Shown: positions 1-9,200 of the stretch, piece after piece
How the letters are laid out: each line of letters opens with the position of its first letter
Numbering within the stretch: the stretch's first letter is position 1
Assembly (NCBI RefSeq): GCF_013111185.1
Contig: NZ_WVRE01000002.1
Location: 558,001-622,000 of the forward strand
DNA from: Ruegeria sp. HKCCD7303
GTDB lineage: Bacteria; Pseudomonadota; Alphaproteobacteria; Rhodobacterales; Rhodobacteraceae
DNA length: 64,000 bases
Direction: 5' to 3'
Position numbers and translations under genes: made by a program
Notes under the pieces: model-generated
Seen by the model: the letters and a program-made list of their open reading frames with translations, nothing else
Database searches by the model: none
Told to the model about the DNA's origin: nothing

Positions 1-1
1 C

Positions 2-1915
2 GGTCAGGCTGTTGTTTTCAAAATGGAAAGCCATAACCACCCGTCATACATCGAACCCTATCAGGGTGCGGCAACGGGCGTTGGTGGCATTCTTCGCGAC
101 GTCTTCACCATGGGCGCGCGCCCCATTGCATCGATGAACGCGTTGTCATTCGGCGAACCCGACCACCACAAGACCCGTCAGCTGGTGAATGGCGTGGTCG
201 AAGGCATCGGCGGCTATGGCAACTGTTTTGGCGTGCCATGCGTCGGCGGCGAAGTCCGATTCCATCCGGCCTATAACGGCAACTGTCTGGTGAACGCATT
301 TGCTGCTGGTCTGGCCGACAGCGACAAGATTTTCTACTCCGCCGCGTCCGGCGTCGGGATGCCCGTCGTCTATCTGGGCGCTAAAACCGGTCGAGACGGC
401 GTTGGCGGCGCGACGATGGCCTCTGCTGAATTCGACGACACCATCGAAGAAAAGCGCCCGACAGTACAGGTTGGCGACCCCTTCACCGAAAAACGCCTGA
501 TGGAAGCGACGCTCGAACTGATGCGGACCGGAGCAGTGATCTCGATCCAGGATATGGGCGCGGCGGGTCTGACCTGTTCTGCCGTGGAAATGGGTGACAA
601 GGGTGGTCTGGGCGTACGCCTCGATCTGGAAAACGTACCCCAGCGCGAAGAGAATATGACAGCCTATGAGATGATGCTGTCGGAATCTCAGGAACGTATG
701 TTGATGGTTCTCAAGCCGGAACTTGAGGCCGAGGCCCGCGCTGTTTTCGAAAAATGGGATCTGGACTTCGCCATCGTCGGTGAAACCATCGCCGAAGACC
801 GCTTCCTGATCATGCATAACGGCGAAGTCAAGGCGGACCTTGTCTTGTCCAAGCTCTCCTCCACCGCGCCAGAATATGACCGTCCGTGGGAGCCGACGCC
901 TGCTGCCGAAGAATTGGCCGATGTGCCTCAGATCGACCCGATCGATGGGCTGCGCGCCCTGCTCTCTTCGCCCAACTACGCTGGAAAGCAGTGGGTGTAC
1001 GAACAGTACGACACCATGGTGATGGCGGACAGCGCCCGCACACCGGGTCTGGGCGCTGGCATGGTGCGTGTCCACGGCACCGACAAGGTGCTTGCCTTTA
1101 CCTCAGACGTGACACCGCGCTATGTACGCGCAAACCCGGTTGAAGGCGGCAAACAAGCTGTTGCCGAAGCCTATCGCAACTTGACCGCTGTTGGTGCCAA
1201 ACCTCTGGCCACCACTGATAACCTGAACTTCGGAAACCCCGAAAAGCCCGAAATCATGGGCCAGTTCGTCGGTGCCATTCAAGGCATCGGTGCCGCCGTT
1301 GGCGCGTTGGATATGCCGATCGTTTCGGGCAATGTGTCGCTTTACAATGAAACCGATGGTCAGGCGATCCTACCCACCCCAACAATCGGTGCGGTTGGCC
1401 TGCTGAACCATTCAGATGAGATTATCGGCAATGAAGTCCGTGAGGGTCACGTCGCCCTGGTCATCGGTGAAACCAAGGGCCATCTGGGCCAGTCCGCACT
1501 ATTGGCCGAGGTGTTCAACCGTGAAGACGGTGATGCGCCGCGTGTTGATCTGGATGCTGAAAAGCGCAACGGTGACTTCATTCGCGCCAACCGCGAGATG
1601 ATCAAAGCCTGTACCGACCTTGGCGATGGCGGTCTTGCATTGGCCGCCTTCGAACTGGCTGAAGCGGCTGGCGTTGGTGTCCATCTCGACGAAGCCCCAA
1701 CCGAATTCCTGTTTGGCGAAGATCAGGCGCGTTATCTGATCGCCTGCAACTTTGACCAGGCAGAGGCACTTATGATTGCAGCCGGCCAAGCCGGTGTACC
1801 GCTGGTCTCTGTCGGTCGATTTACAGGTGATTGCGTGAAGGTCGGCAGTTCCGAGGCACCGCTGGCCGAGCTTACAGAGACCTTCCGCACCAGCTTTGCC
1901 GCGGCCGTGGCTTAA
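2..1915 (+). CDS. purL: Phosphoribosylformylglycinamidine synthase subunit PurL, 5'-truncated by the window edge
   Basis: PurL converts FGAR to FGAM with ATP and ammonia in purine synthesis, working with PurQ and PurS. The frame is open from base 2 and reads [14 protein letters not shown]. The Met at base 23 lies inside this conserved KxESHNHPS motif and is not the start, so the N-terminus (about 80-90 residues) is upstream of the window. 637 residues are present. The tandem PurM-like halves are visible, with GAATGVGG, an aspartate-rich QDMGAAGL segment and a C-terminal [10 protein letters not shown] repeat of it. The length fits the small, three-subunit type PurL (about 720 residues) and not the large fused enzyme. 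A stem-loop follows the stop codon. Confidence 0.97.
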   Translation, partial: GQAVVFKMESHNHPSYIEPYQGAATGVGGILRDVFTMGARPIASMNALSFGEPDHHKTRQLVNGVVEGIGGYGNCFGVPCVGGEVRFHPAYNGNCLVNAFAAGLADSDKIFYSAASGVGMPVVYLGAKTGRDGVGGATMASAEFDDTIEEKRPTVQVGDPFTEKRLMEATLELMRTGAVISIQDMGAAGLTCSAVEMGDKGGLGVRLDLENVPQREENMTAYEMMLSESQERMLMVLKPELEAEARAVFEKWDLDFAIVGETIAEDRFLIMHNGEVKADLVLSKLSSTAPEYDRPWEPTPAAEELADVPQIDPIDGLRALLSSPNYAGKQWVYEQYDTMVMADSARTPGLGAGMVRVHGTDKVLAFTSDVTPRYVRANPVEGGKQAVAEAYRNLTAVGAKPLATTDNLNFGNPEKPEIMGQFVGAIQGIGAAVGALDMPIVSGNVSLYNETDGQAILPTPTIGAVGLLNHSDEIIGNEVREGHVALVIGETKGHLGQSALLAEVFNREDGDAPRVDLDAEKRNGDFIRANREMIKACTDLGDGGLALAAFELAEAAGVGVHLDEAPTEFLFGEDQARYLIACNFDQAEALMIAAGQAGVPLVSVGRFTGDCVKVGSSEAPLAELTETFRTSFAAAVA

Positions 1916-1945
1916 AATACAGGCTTCTTCTCGTCCCAAATACGG

Positions 1946-1977
1946 AAATCCTGCGCGTCTAAAAAGGCGCAGGATTT
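1946..1977 (+). terminator. Stem-loop after purL
   Basis: An 11-bp perfect stem (AAATCCTGCGC at 1946-1956 with GCGCAGGATTT at 1967-1977) encloses a 10-base loop, 30 bases after the purL stop. The downstream T-run is weak, so it may be a partial terminator or an RNA 3'-end stabiliser. Confidence 0.5.
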
Positions 1978-2002
1978 ACCGGATTTGTCCGCACGTGCCA
2001 TC

Positions 2003-2030
2003 TTGCACGCCCCGCCCCACCGCTCTACAT
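2003..2030 (+). promoter_or_regulatory. Possible sigma-70 promoter of bolA
   Basis: TTGCAC (2003-2008) and CTACAT (2025-2030) are separated by 16 bases, with the presumed transcript start about 25 bases before the bolA start. This is a visual match only. Confidence 0.3.
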
Positions 2031-2060
2031 CTTGATAAAGACCTTTAGGAGTAAACCTAC

Positions 2061-2297
2061 ATGCCGATGAGCGCCCACGAAATTGAAACCCTGCTGCGCG
2101 AGAGCTTTCCCAACGCGGAAATTCAGGTTGGCGGCAGCGATGGCGTTCACATGTCCGCCATGGTCGTGGACGAAAGCTTTCGCGGCAAGAACCGCGTACA
2201 GCAGCAGCGCGCTGTCTACGCGGCCTTGAAAGGCAAAATGGACGGCCCAGATGGTGAACTGCACGCGCTGGCGCTGACCACCAAAGTACCGGAATAA
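2061..2297 (+). CDS. bolA: BolA/IbaG-family protein
   Basis: A 78-residue single-domain BolA protein, the usual length of the short IbaG-like branch. It carries the family signature VDESFRGKNRVQQQR followed by LHALALTT, and a His at residue 30 that may serve as a metal or cluster ligand. BolA proteins form [2Fe-2S]-bridged heterodimers with monothiol CGFS glutaredoxins, and exactly such a glutaredoxin gene follows 180 bases downstream. The pair therefore probably acts in Fe-S cluster trafficking or iron sensing in the cytoplasm. The start has a good ribosome site (TTTAGGAG). Confidence 0.93.
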   Translation: MPMSAHEIETLLRESFPNAEIQVGGSDGVHMSAMVVDESFRGKNRVQQQRAVYAALKGKMDGPDGELHALALTTKVPE

Positions 2298-2477
2298 TAA
2301 ATTTCTTAGGAATGTGCTTAAATCAATGGGTGGATGGCAACCGCCCCAACCTAATGAGAAACCACCATTGGGAATGGAAGCAACTGACCTAAATCTAGTA
2401 AAGAAAACAAACGACGACACGCGTGGCGGCAAGTAGTAATCGACAGCCAAAGACGCGATCTTTGAAGGAAACGCGAA

Positions 2478-2840
2478 ATGACCGATGTGAAGACCCAGAT
2501 CGACGAAACCGTCAAAGCCAATGATGTGGTGCTGTACATGAAAGGCACCAAGGAGATGCCTCAGTGTGGCTTCTCCTCCCGCGTGGCCGGTGTGCTGAAC
2601 TATATGGGCGTTGACTACGCTGACGTGAACGTTTTGGCCGACGAGGAAGTTCGTCAGGGTATCAAGGACTACTCTGACTGGCCGACCGTACCTCAGCTTT
2701 ACGTCAAAGGCGAATTTGTCGGCGGTTGCGACATCATCACCGAAATGACCCTGTCGGGTGAGCTGGACACTCTGTTTGACGAAAACGGTGTCGGCTACAA
2801 CAAAGATGCAGCCGACAAAATTCGTGAAGCAAACGCGTAA
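2478..2840 (+). CDS. grxD: Monothiol glutaredoxin (Grx4/GrxD type)
   Basis: A 120-residue monothiol glutaredoxin with the CGFS active site at residues 30-33, preceded by the conserved [11 protein letters not shown]. The glutathione-binding [19 protein letters not shown] follows. Proteins of this family bind a glutathione-ligated [2Fe-2S] cluster as homodimers or with BolA, and hand clusters to targets. The neighbouring bolA gene supports this. AAGGAAAC upstream of the ATG is the ribosome site. Length is normal for the family (105-120). Confidence 0.96.
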   Translation: MTDVKTQIDETVKANDVVLYMKGTKEMPQCGFSSRVAGVLNYMGVDYADVNVLADEEVRQGIKDYSDWPTVPQLYVKGEFVGGCDIITEMTLSGELDTLFDENGVGYNKDAADKIREANA

Positions 2841-2846
2841 GCCTGC

Positions 2847-3194
2847 TTATCGGCTGGAACAGTCCTGAAAAATTGCCTGCTCATTGGCGGCGCCCGCCGC
2901 CAAATAGCTGATCGATGCCTTCCAGCCTTTTGAGCGCAGAATATAGGTTCCTTGATCTCCGCTGGATTCATAGCGGATACCTGACCCGCTTTCCACTTGG
3001 CGCATAGCAACCAGAATATTGTCCACGATCGTCGCCGCAGCGCCTGAACCGTCGGACGCGTTGAAATAGGTCACCGGCAAGGGTATTCCGTTTTCGCAAG
3101 TGAATGTGACTGACAGAATGTCAATCTCTGCCAAAGCGGAAGTCGCAGGCACAGCCAGTGCAGCCGCAAACAAGGCGTTTCGCAACACAGTCAT
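2847..3194 (-). CDS. Secreted MliC-like (lysozyme-inhibitor fold) protein
   Basis: A 115-residue protein with a clear signal peptide (hydrophobic segment ending ATSALA, about residue 22). The mature part reads VTFTCENGIPLPVTYFN, later GIRYESSG and a C-terminal Cys, which matches the MliC layout: a FxCxxG strand, an ASGARY-like loop and a disulfide between two cysteines. MliC proteins inhibit C-type lysozyme in the periplasm or at the outer membrane. There is no lipobox, so it would be soluble. Its start overlaps the zapA stop by one base, so it is the last gene of the coiled-coil/zapA operon. Family call from memory of the motif. Confidence 0.7.
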   Translation of the reverse strand: MTVLRNALFAAALAVPATSALAEIDILSVTFTCENGIPLPVTYFNASDGSGAAATIVDNILVAMRQVESGSGIRYESSGDQGTYILRSKGWKASISYLAAGAANEQAIFQDCSSR

Positions 3195-3586
3195 CAGGCT
3201 TTCTTCTCCTCGACAACGGCCGCAAGCGCTTCTGCCCGCGCGGCCAGCTCTGCCAGTGTATCGGTGACAGATGGCGGAACAACTGCCACTTCGACGCGTT
3301 CTGGTTCCGGCGGAGGAGCGTTCCTGAGGTTCTGAAGCTGGGCCTCGACCTCGGCCAACTTTGCCTCAAGCGATTTGACCTTGTCTTCCGTTGCTGCAGT
3401 CTTGTCAGCAAGCATGAGCCCGGCCATCAAAAGCATGCGGGATTCAGGCATCCTGCCGATCTGATCGGACAAAACCTGGGCTTCATCGTCCAGCATTTTG
3501 GCTGCGGAATGCAGAAAGGGCTCCTCACCGTCCCTGCACGAGACGTCAAAGCCGCGACCGCCGATATTTATGGTCACTTCGGGCAT
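3194..3586 (-). CDS. zapA: Cell division protein ZapA
   Basis: A 130-residue ZapA homologue. The N-terminal globular part (VTINIGGRGFDVSC, DGEEPFLHSAAKMLD) is followed by MPESRMLLMAGLMLADKTAA and a coiled coil of about 40 residues. ZapA bundles FtsZ filaments at the division site. The C-terminal extension (about residues 90-130), rich in Pro, Glu and Ala, is longer than in E. coli ZapA. The gene start overlaps the stop of the upstream coiled-coil gene by one base, which implies tight translational coupling. Confidence 0.92.
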   Translation of the reverse strand: MPEVTINIGGRGFDVSCRDGEEPFLHSAAKMLDDEAQVLSDQIGRMPESRMLLMAGLMLADKTAATEDKVKSLEAKLAEVEAQLQNLRNAPPPEPERVEVAVVPPSVTDTLAELAARAEALAAVVEEKKA

Positions 3587-4440
3587 TATTCTACCTCACC
3601 TTCTACAAGTTTCGCCTGCGACAGCAGCGGCTCAAGACGCGCAAGAACGGCCTGCGCCTCGGCCGCGTCCGAGGCTTGCGCTGCTCGCGTGGCTTCAAGT
3701 TCGGCGACCGTGGCCTTGTTGAGAAGCTCTGCATCCGTCAGGCCCTCAGTTGCGGCCGCGCGCAACTCGTCAACGGCATGGCGCAATTGTTCATTTGCCT
3801 TTCGCATACGTTGAAGATCGTCGTCCAAACGAGACATTGCGGCACCATGGCTTGCGCGTTCAGCACGCAGCATTTCCAACTCGGCGCTCAGGTCACCGAC
3901 ACGTTCCGTGTCTTCTAACTCGGCCTTGAGGCGGCTGTTTTCAGCCTCCACTGCTTTAGCCTGATCCAACATGCCACGCAGCTCTTCCAACTCGGCTTTC
4001 AGTGGCTCGGGATCTTCCTTTCCATCAAGCTCTGCCCGCATTTCTTCGTTTTCGGCTTTCAATGCGTCCAACTCGGTGCTGTTGTCCAGTGCCGCCTTGG
4101 CTTCGGCCAGCTCGGCGCGCGCAGCCTCGACCGAGGCGATCTTGGCGCGGGCTTCTTCCAACTCTGCGCGCAGTGCGTCGATTTCCGAACCGTCAGACGG
4201 TGCCGCACGCAGCTCTTCCAGATCAGCGCGTAAGCCATCCATTTGCTCTTCGTGCTGCTGTTTCAGAGATTTCAGCCGTTCCTGAAGTTGCGCGTTGGCA
4301 ATGCGTTCATCTTCCAGCGCAGTCTGAAGTCCGTCATCCGGCCCGGTGCCCCGAGATTCAGCGCCCAATGCCTCGACCCCCACGCTAATACGGTCCATCG
4401 CGGCAATTATGCGGTGCTGTAAGTCTTCTATCTGGCTCAT
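3586..4440 (-). CDS. Coiled-coil protein upstream of zapA (ZauP-like candidate)
   Basis: A 284-residue protein made almost entirely of predicted coiled coil: long runs of Glu, Ala, Leu and Lys with heptad spacing (such as [19 protein letters not shown]) and no Cys. There is no signal peptide or membrane segment, so it is cytoplasmic. It is the first gene of a three-gene operon and its stop overlaps the zapA start by one base. In Caulobacter a coiled-coil protein encoded just upstream of ZapA (ZauP) works with ZapA to focus the Z-ring. The same position and architecture make this a candidate for that role. Sequence alone cannot prove orthology because coiled coils are low-complexity. Confidence 0.7.
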   Translation of the reverse strand: MSQIEDLQHRIIAAMDRISVGVEALGAESRGTGPDDGLQTALEDERIANAQLQERLKSLKQQHEEQMDGLRADLEELRAAPSDGSEIDALRAELEEARAKIASVEAARAELAEAKAALDNSTELDALKAENEEMRAELDGKEDPEPLKAELEELRGMLDQAKAVEAENSRLKAELEDTERVGDLSAELEMLRAERASHGAAMSRLDDDLQRMRKANEQLRHAVDELRAAATEGLTDAELLNKATVAELEATRAAQASDAAEAQAVLARLEPLLSQAKLVEGEVE

Positions 4441-4611
4441 GCCCCTGTCACCTCTTTATCAAGGTTCATTCTGTTTCGATGCGATCCGAATCAAAACCGA
4501 ATCCCGCCTGCAGACAGTCTAGCGGAATGCGACAGAAAATACCCACTGTTTGCTTTCAAACACTTGAGCTCCGCTCTTCATGCAGTGCGGCCCGATTCAC
4601 CCCGGTTCCGC

Positions 4612-4639
4612 TTGCACTTTGGGTACTGAGTGGTATTGA
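4612..4639 (+). promoter_or_regulatory. Possible sigma-70 promoter of tkt
   Basis: TTGCAC (4612-4617) and TATTGA (4634-4639) with a 16-base spacer lie about 40 bases before the tkt start. Visual match only. Confidence 0.3.
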
Positions 4640-4676
4640 GCCCGCAATCTGCTTCAAACCCAAAGGAACAACGCCC

Positions 4677-6701
4677 GTGGACCTGACTGCGCTGCGCAAA
4701 GCCAACCCCGAACACTGGGACAAAGCTGCGGCCATCCGCACTCTGACCCTTGATGCCGTCGCCGCCGCCAATTCCGGCCATTCCGGTATGCCCATGGGCA
4801 TGGCCGATGTTGCGACCGTACTGTTCGAAAAGCACCTGAAATTCGACGCTTCAAACCCAAGCTGGCCGGACCGCGACCGGTTCATCCTGTCCGCCGGACA
4901 CGGCTCGATGCTGGTTTACTCGCTGCTGTACCTCACCGGCCACGCTGACGTGACCCTCGAAGAGATCAAAAACTTCCGCCAATTGGGTGCAAAAACCGCC
5001 GGTCACCCGGAAAACTTTTTGATCGACGGTGTTGAAACCACAACCGGCCCGCTGGGTCAGGGCATTTCGAACGCCGTGGGCTTTGCCATGGCCGAAGAGA
5101 TTCAGCGCGCGCAGTACGGCAAGAAGGTCGTCGATCACTATACCTATGTGATTGCTGGCGACGGTTGTCTGATGGAAGGCGTCAGCCAAGAGGCGATCAC
5201 GCTGGCCGGTCGCCACGAACTGAGCAAACTAATCGTCTTTTGGGACAACAACAACATCACCATCGACGGTACCGTCGATATAGCCGACCGCACTGATCAG
5301 GTGCGCCGTTTTGCGGCCTCAGGCTGGCATGTAATCGAGATTGACGGCCACGATCCAAATGCGATCGACGCAGCGATTGTGGACGCGAAGAAGTCCAGCA
5401 AGCCGACCATGATCGCATGCGAAAGCCACATCGCCTTGGGTCACGCAGCACAGGATACATCGAAAGGCCATGGTGCTCTGACCGATCAGGATCAGTTGAA
5501 AGCCGCCAAAGAAGGCTATGGCTGGCCGCATGACGCATTTGAAATCCCGGCCAATGTTAAATCCGCGTGGGAAGCCATTGGCGCACGTGGTGCTGCTGAA
5601 CGAGCGGCCTGGGAGGAGCGTTTCGCGCAACTTTCTGAACGCAAGCAGGCCGAGTTCAACCGTGCCTACGCGTTTGAAGCCCCTAAAAAGCTGGCTGGCG
5701 CCATTCGTTCTTTCAAAAAGCAAGTTTCGGAAGATCAACCAAAGCTGGCTACCCGCGCCTCGTCAGAAAAAGTACTGAACGTCGTGAACCCGATCATGAC
5801 CGAAACCGTTGGCGGCTCGGCTGACCTGACCGGCTCGAACAACACCAAGTCGGCCGATATGGGTGTGTTCCTGCCGGAAAACCGCAAAGGACGCTACATC
5901 CACTACGGTATTCGCGAACACGGCATGGCCGCTGCGATGAACGGCATGGCGCTGCATGGTGGCATCCGCCCCTATGGCGGCACGTTCATGGCCTTCACCG
6001 ACTATGCCCGCCCGTCCATGCGTTTGGCGGCCCTGATGAAAATCCCGTCGGTCTTCGTGATGACCCATGACTCGATCGGTCTGGGCGAAGACGGCCCGAC
6101 CCACCAGCCGGTCGAGCATCTGGCCATCTCACGCGCAACGCCGAACACCTATGTGTTCCGCCCCGCTGACACGGTTGAAACGGCTGAAGCGTGGGAACTG
6201 GCGCTGACCTTCAAGGACAGCCCCTCGGTCCTGTCGCTGACCCGTCAGGGTGTTCCGACCGTGCGGACCCAGCACAAAACCAAGAACCTTGTTGCACAAG
6301 GTGCTTATGTCTTGGCTGAAGCCGAAGGCAAACGTCAGGCCATCCTGATCGCGACCGGGTCCGAAGTGTCCCTGGCGATGGAAGCCAAAGCGATGCTCGA
6401 AGCCGAGGGCATCGGAACCCGTGTTGTCTCGATGCCCTGTATGGAACTGTTCGCTGAACAAAACGAAGCCTACCGCAAACGCGTTCTGCCTGCCGGTGCG
6501 GTTCGCGTCGGCATCGAAGCCGCCGTTCGCGCCGGAGGCTGGGATCGCTGGCTTCTGGGTGAGCGTGGTCGCGAGGCCAAAGCCGGGTTCATCGGCATGT
6601 CAAGCTTTGGTGCTTCAGCCCCGGCAGGAGAGCTTTACAAGCATTTCGGCATCACCGCCGAAGCAACCGTAGCCAAAGTCAAAGAACTGCTGGGCCTGTA
6701 A
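4677..6701 (+). CDS. tkt: Transketolase
   Basis: A 674-residue transketolase, the usual length. It transfers two-carbon units between sugar phosphates using thiamine diphosphate, linking the pentose phosphate pathway to glycolysis. The GTG at 4677 was chosen as start because AAAGGA sits 9 bases before it and the protein then begins [14 protein letters not shown]. Extending upstream would add 66 non-homologous residues. Visible motifs are [17 protein letters not shown] (substrate/TPP His), [13 protein letters not shown] with WDNNNI (TPP-Mg binding) and [20 protein letters not shown] (pyrimidine domain). It ends at a strong terminator. gap, tpiA and tkt all in one window suggest a carbon-metabolism neighbourhood. 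Confidence 0.97.
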   Translation: MDLTALRKANPEHWDKAAAIRTLTLDAVAAANSGHSGMPMGMADVATVLFEKHLKFDASNPSWPDRDRFILSAGHGSMLVYSLLYLTGHADVTLEEIKNFRQLGAKTAGHPENFLIDGVETTTGPLGQGISNAVGFAMAEEIQRAQYGKKVVDHYTYVIAGDGCLMEGVSQEAITLAGRHELSKLIVFWDNNNITIDGTVDIADRTDQVRRFAASGWHVIEIDGHDPNAIDAAIVDAKKSSKPTMIACESHIALGHAAQDTSKGHGALTDQDQLKAAKEGYGWPHDAFEIPANVKSAWEAIGARGAAERAAWEERFAQLSERKQAEFNRAYAFEAPKKLAGAIRSFKKQVSEDQPKLATRASSEKVLNVVNPIMTETVGGSADLTGSNNTKSADMGVFLPENRKGRYIHYGIREHGMAAAMNGMALHGGIRPYGGTFMAFTDYARPSMRLAALMKIPSVFVMTHDSIGLGEDGPTHQPVEHLAISRATPNTYVFRPADTVETAEAWELALTFKDSPSVLSLTRQGVPTVRTQHKTKNLVAQGAYVLAEAEGKRQAILIATGSEVSLAMEAKAMLEAEGIGTRVVSMPCMELFAEQNEAYRKRVLPAGAVRVGIEAAVRAGGWDRWLLGERGREAKAGFIGMSSFGASAPAGELYKHFGITAEATVAKVKELLGL

Positions 6702-6722
6702 AACAGACGCATCTGATCAAGC

Positions 6723-6747
6723 AAAGGGCGGCTTAGGCCGCCCTTTT
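6723..6747 (+). terminator. Rho-independent terminator of tkt
   Basis: 10-bp perfect stem AAAGGGCGGC / GCCGCCCTTT (6723-6732 and 6737-6746) with loop TTAG. The A and T flanks make it usable from both sides, and the minus-strand DUF808 gene ends just beyond it. Confidence 0.9.
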
Positions 6748-6757
6748 CATTTGGGTT

Positions 6758-7720
6758 TCAATGTGTTTGTGACTTCTTCGAAAGCAAAGGCCCAATCACT
6801 TTGGTCGCCACCGGGATCAAAACCAATCCCCAAGCCAAACCAAATACGCCATCCATCGTGGCCTTGGACATCCACTCAACTGCGCCAACCCATTGATCGG
6901 AAACCGAATGACCAATGGCGTAGGCCCAATCGTGGATGTGATGGCCCAACCATCCGAAGCCTAACACCTCCATCCCGTGGATCACAATCGACCCGCCGAC
7001 CCACAGCATCGCTGCTGTCCCAACAATGGACAGGGTTTTCATCACGCCGGGCATCGCTTTGACCAACCCACGGCCAAGACCACGACCAATCGGGGTCGGT
7101 GCGTTTTGCGCCAGATAAAGCCCGACATCATCCATTTTTACGATCAGCGCAACAGAACCATAAACAGCCACCGTCACCCCGATCCCAACAACGGCCAGAG
7201 TCGCCGCCTGCATCCACAGGTTCGGCGCTTCGATCGCCGCCAAAGCAATCGTCATGATCTCGGCCGACAAGATAAAGTCCGTCTTGATCGCGCCTTTGAC
7301 CTTTTGTTCCTCGAGGTGACCGGGGTCACGAACGTCCATGTCTTGTTCAATGGCGTGGCTGCCATGGGGGAACAGGACGTGGAATATCTTTTCGGCCCCT
7401 TCAAAACAAAGGTAAGACCCTCCAATCATGAGTAATGGTGTGATCAGCCACGGCGCGAAGTTGGCCAGTAGCAGCGCCACCGGCAGCAGCAATATGATCT
7501 TGTTGAAAATCGACCCGCGCGCAATGCGCCAGATGATCGGCAACTCTCGCGCAGGCGCAAACCCCTGAACATATTTGGGCGTGACCGCCGCGTCGTCGAT
7601 GATCACCCCGGCAGTCTTGGCCCCGGCCTTACCTGCCGCCGCAACCACGTCGTCGACCGAAGCCGCCGCCACTTTGGCAATTCCCGCCACATCGTCCAAA
7701 AGGGCCAACAGTCCGCTCAT
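6758..7720 (-). CDS. DUF808 (YedI-like) inner membrane protein
   Basis: A 320-residue integral membrane protein of the DUF808/YedI family. The family hallmark N-terminus is present: MSGLLALLDDVAGIAK, ASVDDV and a GVIIDDAAVTP box that precedes the first membrane segment. About six to seven hydrophobic segments follow, including one near residues 75-105 that ends in LLMIGGSYLCFEGAEK. E. coli YedI has no established function. The gene is convergent with tkt and divergent from gap. Confidence 0.93.
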   Translation of the reverse strand: MSGLLALLDDVAGIAKVAAASVDDVVAAAGKAGAKTAGVIIDDAAVTPKYVQGFAPARELPIIWRIARGSIFNKIILLLPVALLLANFAPWLITPLLMIGGSYLCFEGAEKIFHVLFPHGSHAIEQDMDVRDPGHLEEQKVKGAIKTDFILSAEIMTIALAAIEAPNLWMQAATLAVVGIGVTVAVYGSVALIVKMDDVGLYLAQNAPTPIGRGLGRGLVKAMPGVMKTLSIVGTAAMLWVGGSIVIHGMEVLGFGWLGHHIHDWAYAIGHSVSDQWVGAVEWMSKATMDGVFGLAWGLVLIPVATKVIGPLLSKKSQTH

Positions 7721-7771
7721 CGCGTGTCCTTTCCTGTCACCTGCCGCACCGGGACCCTACCTGATCTCTCA

Positions 7772-7814
7772 GCTAGCGCAAGCGTTAGCGCAATCGGCGC
7801 AGGTTTGCGCTAAC
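7772..7814 (+). promoter_or_regulatory. Three TTAGCGCAA half-sites upstream of gap1
   Basis: GCTAGCGCAA (7772-7781) and GTTAGCGCAA (7784-7793) are direct copies 12 bases apart. TTGCGCTAAC (7805-7814) is the inverted copy of the second one. The same half-site forms the perfect palindrome at the second gap promoter (9156-9167), so a common LacI-type regulator is likely. I recall a similar motif for the CceR/PckR regulators of alphaproteobacterial carbon metabolism but could not check it. Confidence 0.65.
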
Positions 7815-7901
7815 ACCTTAAAAATATGCCGTTTTTGCCCTTTTGAGATTCCCATTTCGCCGCTATATGGCCCACAAAGCAAGCGCATCTGGAGACGTCA
7901 T

Positions 7902-8903
7902 ATGACCATCAAGGTCGGTATCAATGGTTTTGGCCGTATTGGCCGCTGCACCCTGTCGCACATCGCCGCTTCGGGGCGTAACGACATCGAAGTGATCAAA
8001 GTCAACGCCACCGGCCCATTGGAAACCTCGGCGCACCTTTTGAAATACGACAGTGTTCACGGGCGTTTCCCGCGCGAAGTCTCCATTGACGGAAACACGA
8101 TGGATCTGGGTCGCGGCCCGATGCAGATGTTCTCAACCTACGACATGAACGAGCTGGACTGGGAAGGCTGCGACGTCGTTCTGGAATGCACAGGCAAGTT
8201 CAACGACGGCACCAAGGCGAAAACCCACCTTGAGCGCGGTGCCGGAAAGGTTCTGCTGTCCGCTCCGGGCAAGAATGTCGACAAGACCATCGTCTTCGGC
8301 GTGAACCACAATACGCTGACCGCCAATGACAACATGGTATCGAACGGCTCTTGCACCACCAACTGCCTGGCCCCGTTGGCCAAGGTACTTGACGAAGGCG
8401 TCGGTATTGAAAACGGCATTATGACCACCATCCACGCCTATACCGGCGACCAGCCGACACTGGACCGTCGCCACAGCGACCTGTACCGCGCCCGTGCCGC
8501 AGCTATGTCGATGATCCCGACGTCGACCGGAGCCGCCAAGGCGTTGGGCGAAGTTTTGCCGAACCTGAAAGGCCGTCTGGACGGGTCCGCGATCCGCGTC
8601 CCCACTCCGAATGTCTCTGCTGTAGACCTGACCTTCCGTGCCGCGCGCGATGTAACCGTCGAGGAAGTCAACGCTATCGTCGAAGAAGCTGCCAAAGGCC
8701 CAATGCAGCGCGTACTAGGTTTTGAGCCCGCACCGCTGGTCTCAACAGATTTCAACCACACCGAAGAAAGCTCTATCTTCGCACCGGATCAGACCCGCGT
8801 TGTAGACAATCGCCTGGTCCGTGTTCTGGCCTGGTATGACAACGAATGGGGCTTCTCAGTCCGTATGGCCGACGTGGCCGTAGCGATGGGGCGTCTTAAC
8901 TGA
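7902..8903 (+). CDS. gap: Glyceraldehyde-3-phosphate dehydrogenase, GapB-like paralog (gap1)
   Basis: A 333-residue phosphorylating GAPDH, interconverting glyceraldehyde-3-phosphate and 1,3-bisphosphoglycerate. The Rossmann motif INGFGRIGR and catalytic Cys151 (SNGSCTTNCLAP) are intact. At the end of the second NAD-binding strand it reads VNAT with Ala36, where NAD-specific enzymes have Asp (the second paralog here has Asp36). It also has the ECTGKF and APGKN signatures I associate with B. subtilis GapB. That points to NADP use or dual specificity and perhaps a gluconeogenic role. The ATG at 7902 follows GGAG by 7 bases. An operator cluster lies upstream and a strong terminator follows. Confidence 0.95.
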   Translation: MTIKVGINGFGRIGRCTLSHIAASGRNDIEVIKVNATGPLETSAHLLKYDSVHGRFPREVSIDGNTMDLGRGPMQMFSTYDMNELDWEGCDVVLECTGKFNDGTKAKTHLERGAGKVLLSAPGKNVDKTIVFGVNHNTLTANDNMVSNGSCTTNCLAPLAKVLDEGVGIENGIMTTIHAYTGDQPTLDRRHSDLYRARAAAMSMIPTSTGAAKALGEVLPNLKGRLDGSAIRVPTPNVSAVDLTFRAARDVTVEEVNAIVEEAAKGPMQRVLGFEPAPLVSTDFNHTEESSIFAPDQTRVVDNRLVRVLAWYDNEWGFSVRMADVAVAMGRLN

Positions 8904-8927
8904 CCATTCGGACTTCGCTTGTACCTT

Positions 8928-8961
8928 AATGCCCGCTCAGGTTATCTGGGCGGGCATTTTT
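8928..8961 (+). terminator. Rho-independent terminator of gap1
   Basis: A 13-bp stem with one G-U pair (AATGCCCGCTCAG at 8928-8940, CTGGGCGGGCATT at 8946-8958), loop GTTAT, followed by TTT. It isolates gap1 from the small gene and gap2 downstream. Confidence 0.88.
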
Positions 8962-8974
8962 GTTCGGAACGGCC

Positions 8975-9118
8975 ATGACCAATCTTATCGCCATCTGGCT
9001 CGGCATCCTACTGCTTGGGGGCGCAATGCTGGATATGACCCTGTACGGCGGCGACCACCTGCTGTTCCTTGCCAAGAAGCTCTACGAATTTTTGGACTGG
9101 CTCGCCTTCTGGCGCTGA
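8975..9118 (+). CDS. Small membrane protein, 47 residues, between the two gap genes
   Basis: A short open frame of 47 residues, beginning MTNLIAIWLGILLLGG and ending FLDWLAFWR. It has one hydrophobic N-terminal segment (about residues 3-20), then an amphipathic, Trp- and Lys-containing C-terminus. GGAA lies 5 bases before the ATG. It sits between the gap1 terminator and the gap2 promoter, so it may need its own transcript or depend on read-through. I do not recognise a function. The coherent hydrophobic pattern and ribosome site suggest a real gene. Confidence 0.62.
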   Translation: MTNLIAIWLGILLLGGAMLDMTLYGGDHLLFLAKKLYEFLDWLAFWR

Positions 9119-9130
9119 TCGAGGTTTCTC

Positions 9131-9167
9131 TTGACTCTTTCGCTGATCTGGAGTTGTTAGCGCTAAC
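9131..9167 (+). promoter_or_regulatory. gap2 promoter with overlapping palindromic operator
   Basis: TTGACT (9131-9136) and a -10-like TTGTTA or TGTTAG (9154-9160) are 17-18 bases apart. The perfect 12-bp palindrome GTTAGCGCTAAC (9156-9167) overlaps the -10, a repressor-type arrangement. It has the same half-site as the gap1 upstream region. Confidence 0.65.
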
Positions 9168-9200
9168 TAATCTGATATAGGTTTTCCGACGGAGCAGACC

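Noticed and set aside
146..1075. A 309-residue minus-strand open frame inside purL
   Set aside because: Antisense shadow of purL, with composition unlike a real protein.
2323..2375. Bulged inverted repeat CAATGGGTGG / CCACCATTG between bolA and grxD
   Set aside because: The arms are imperfect and the loop is over 30 bases, which is within chance for a 180-base gap.
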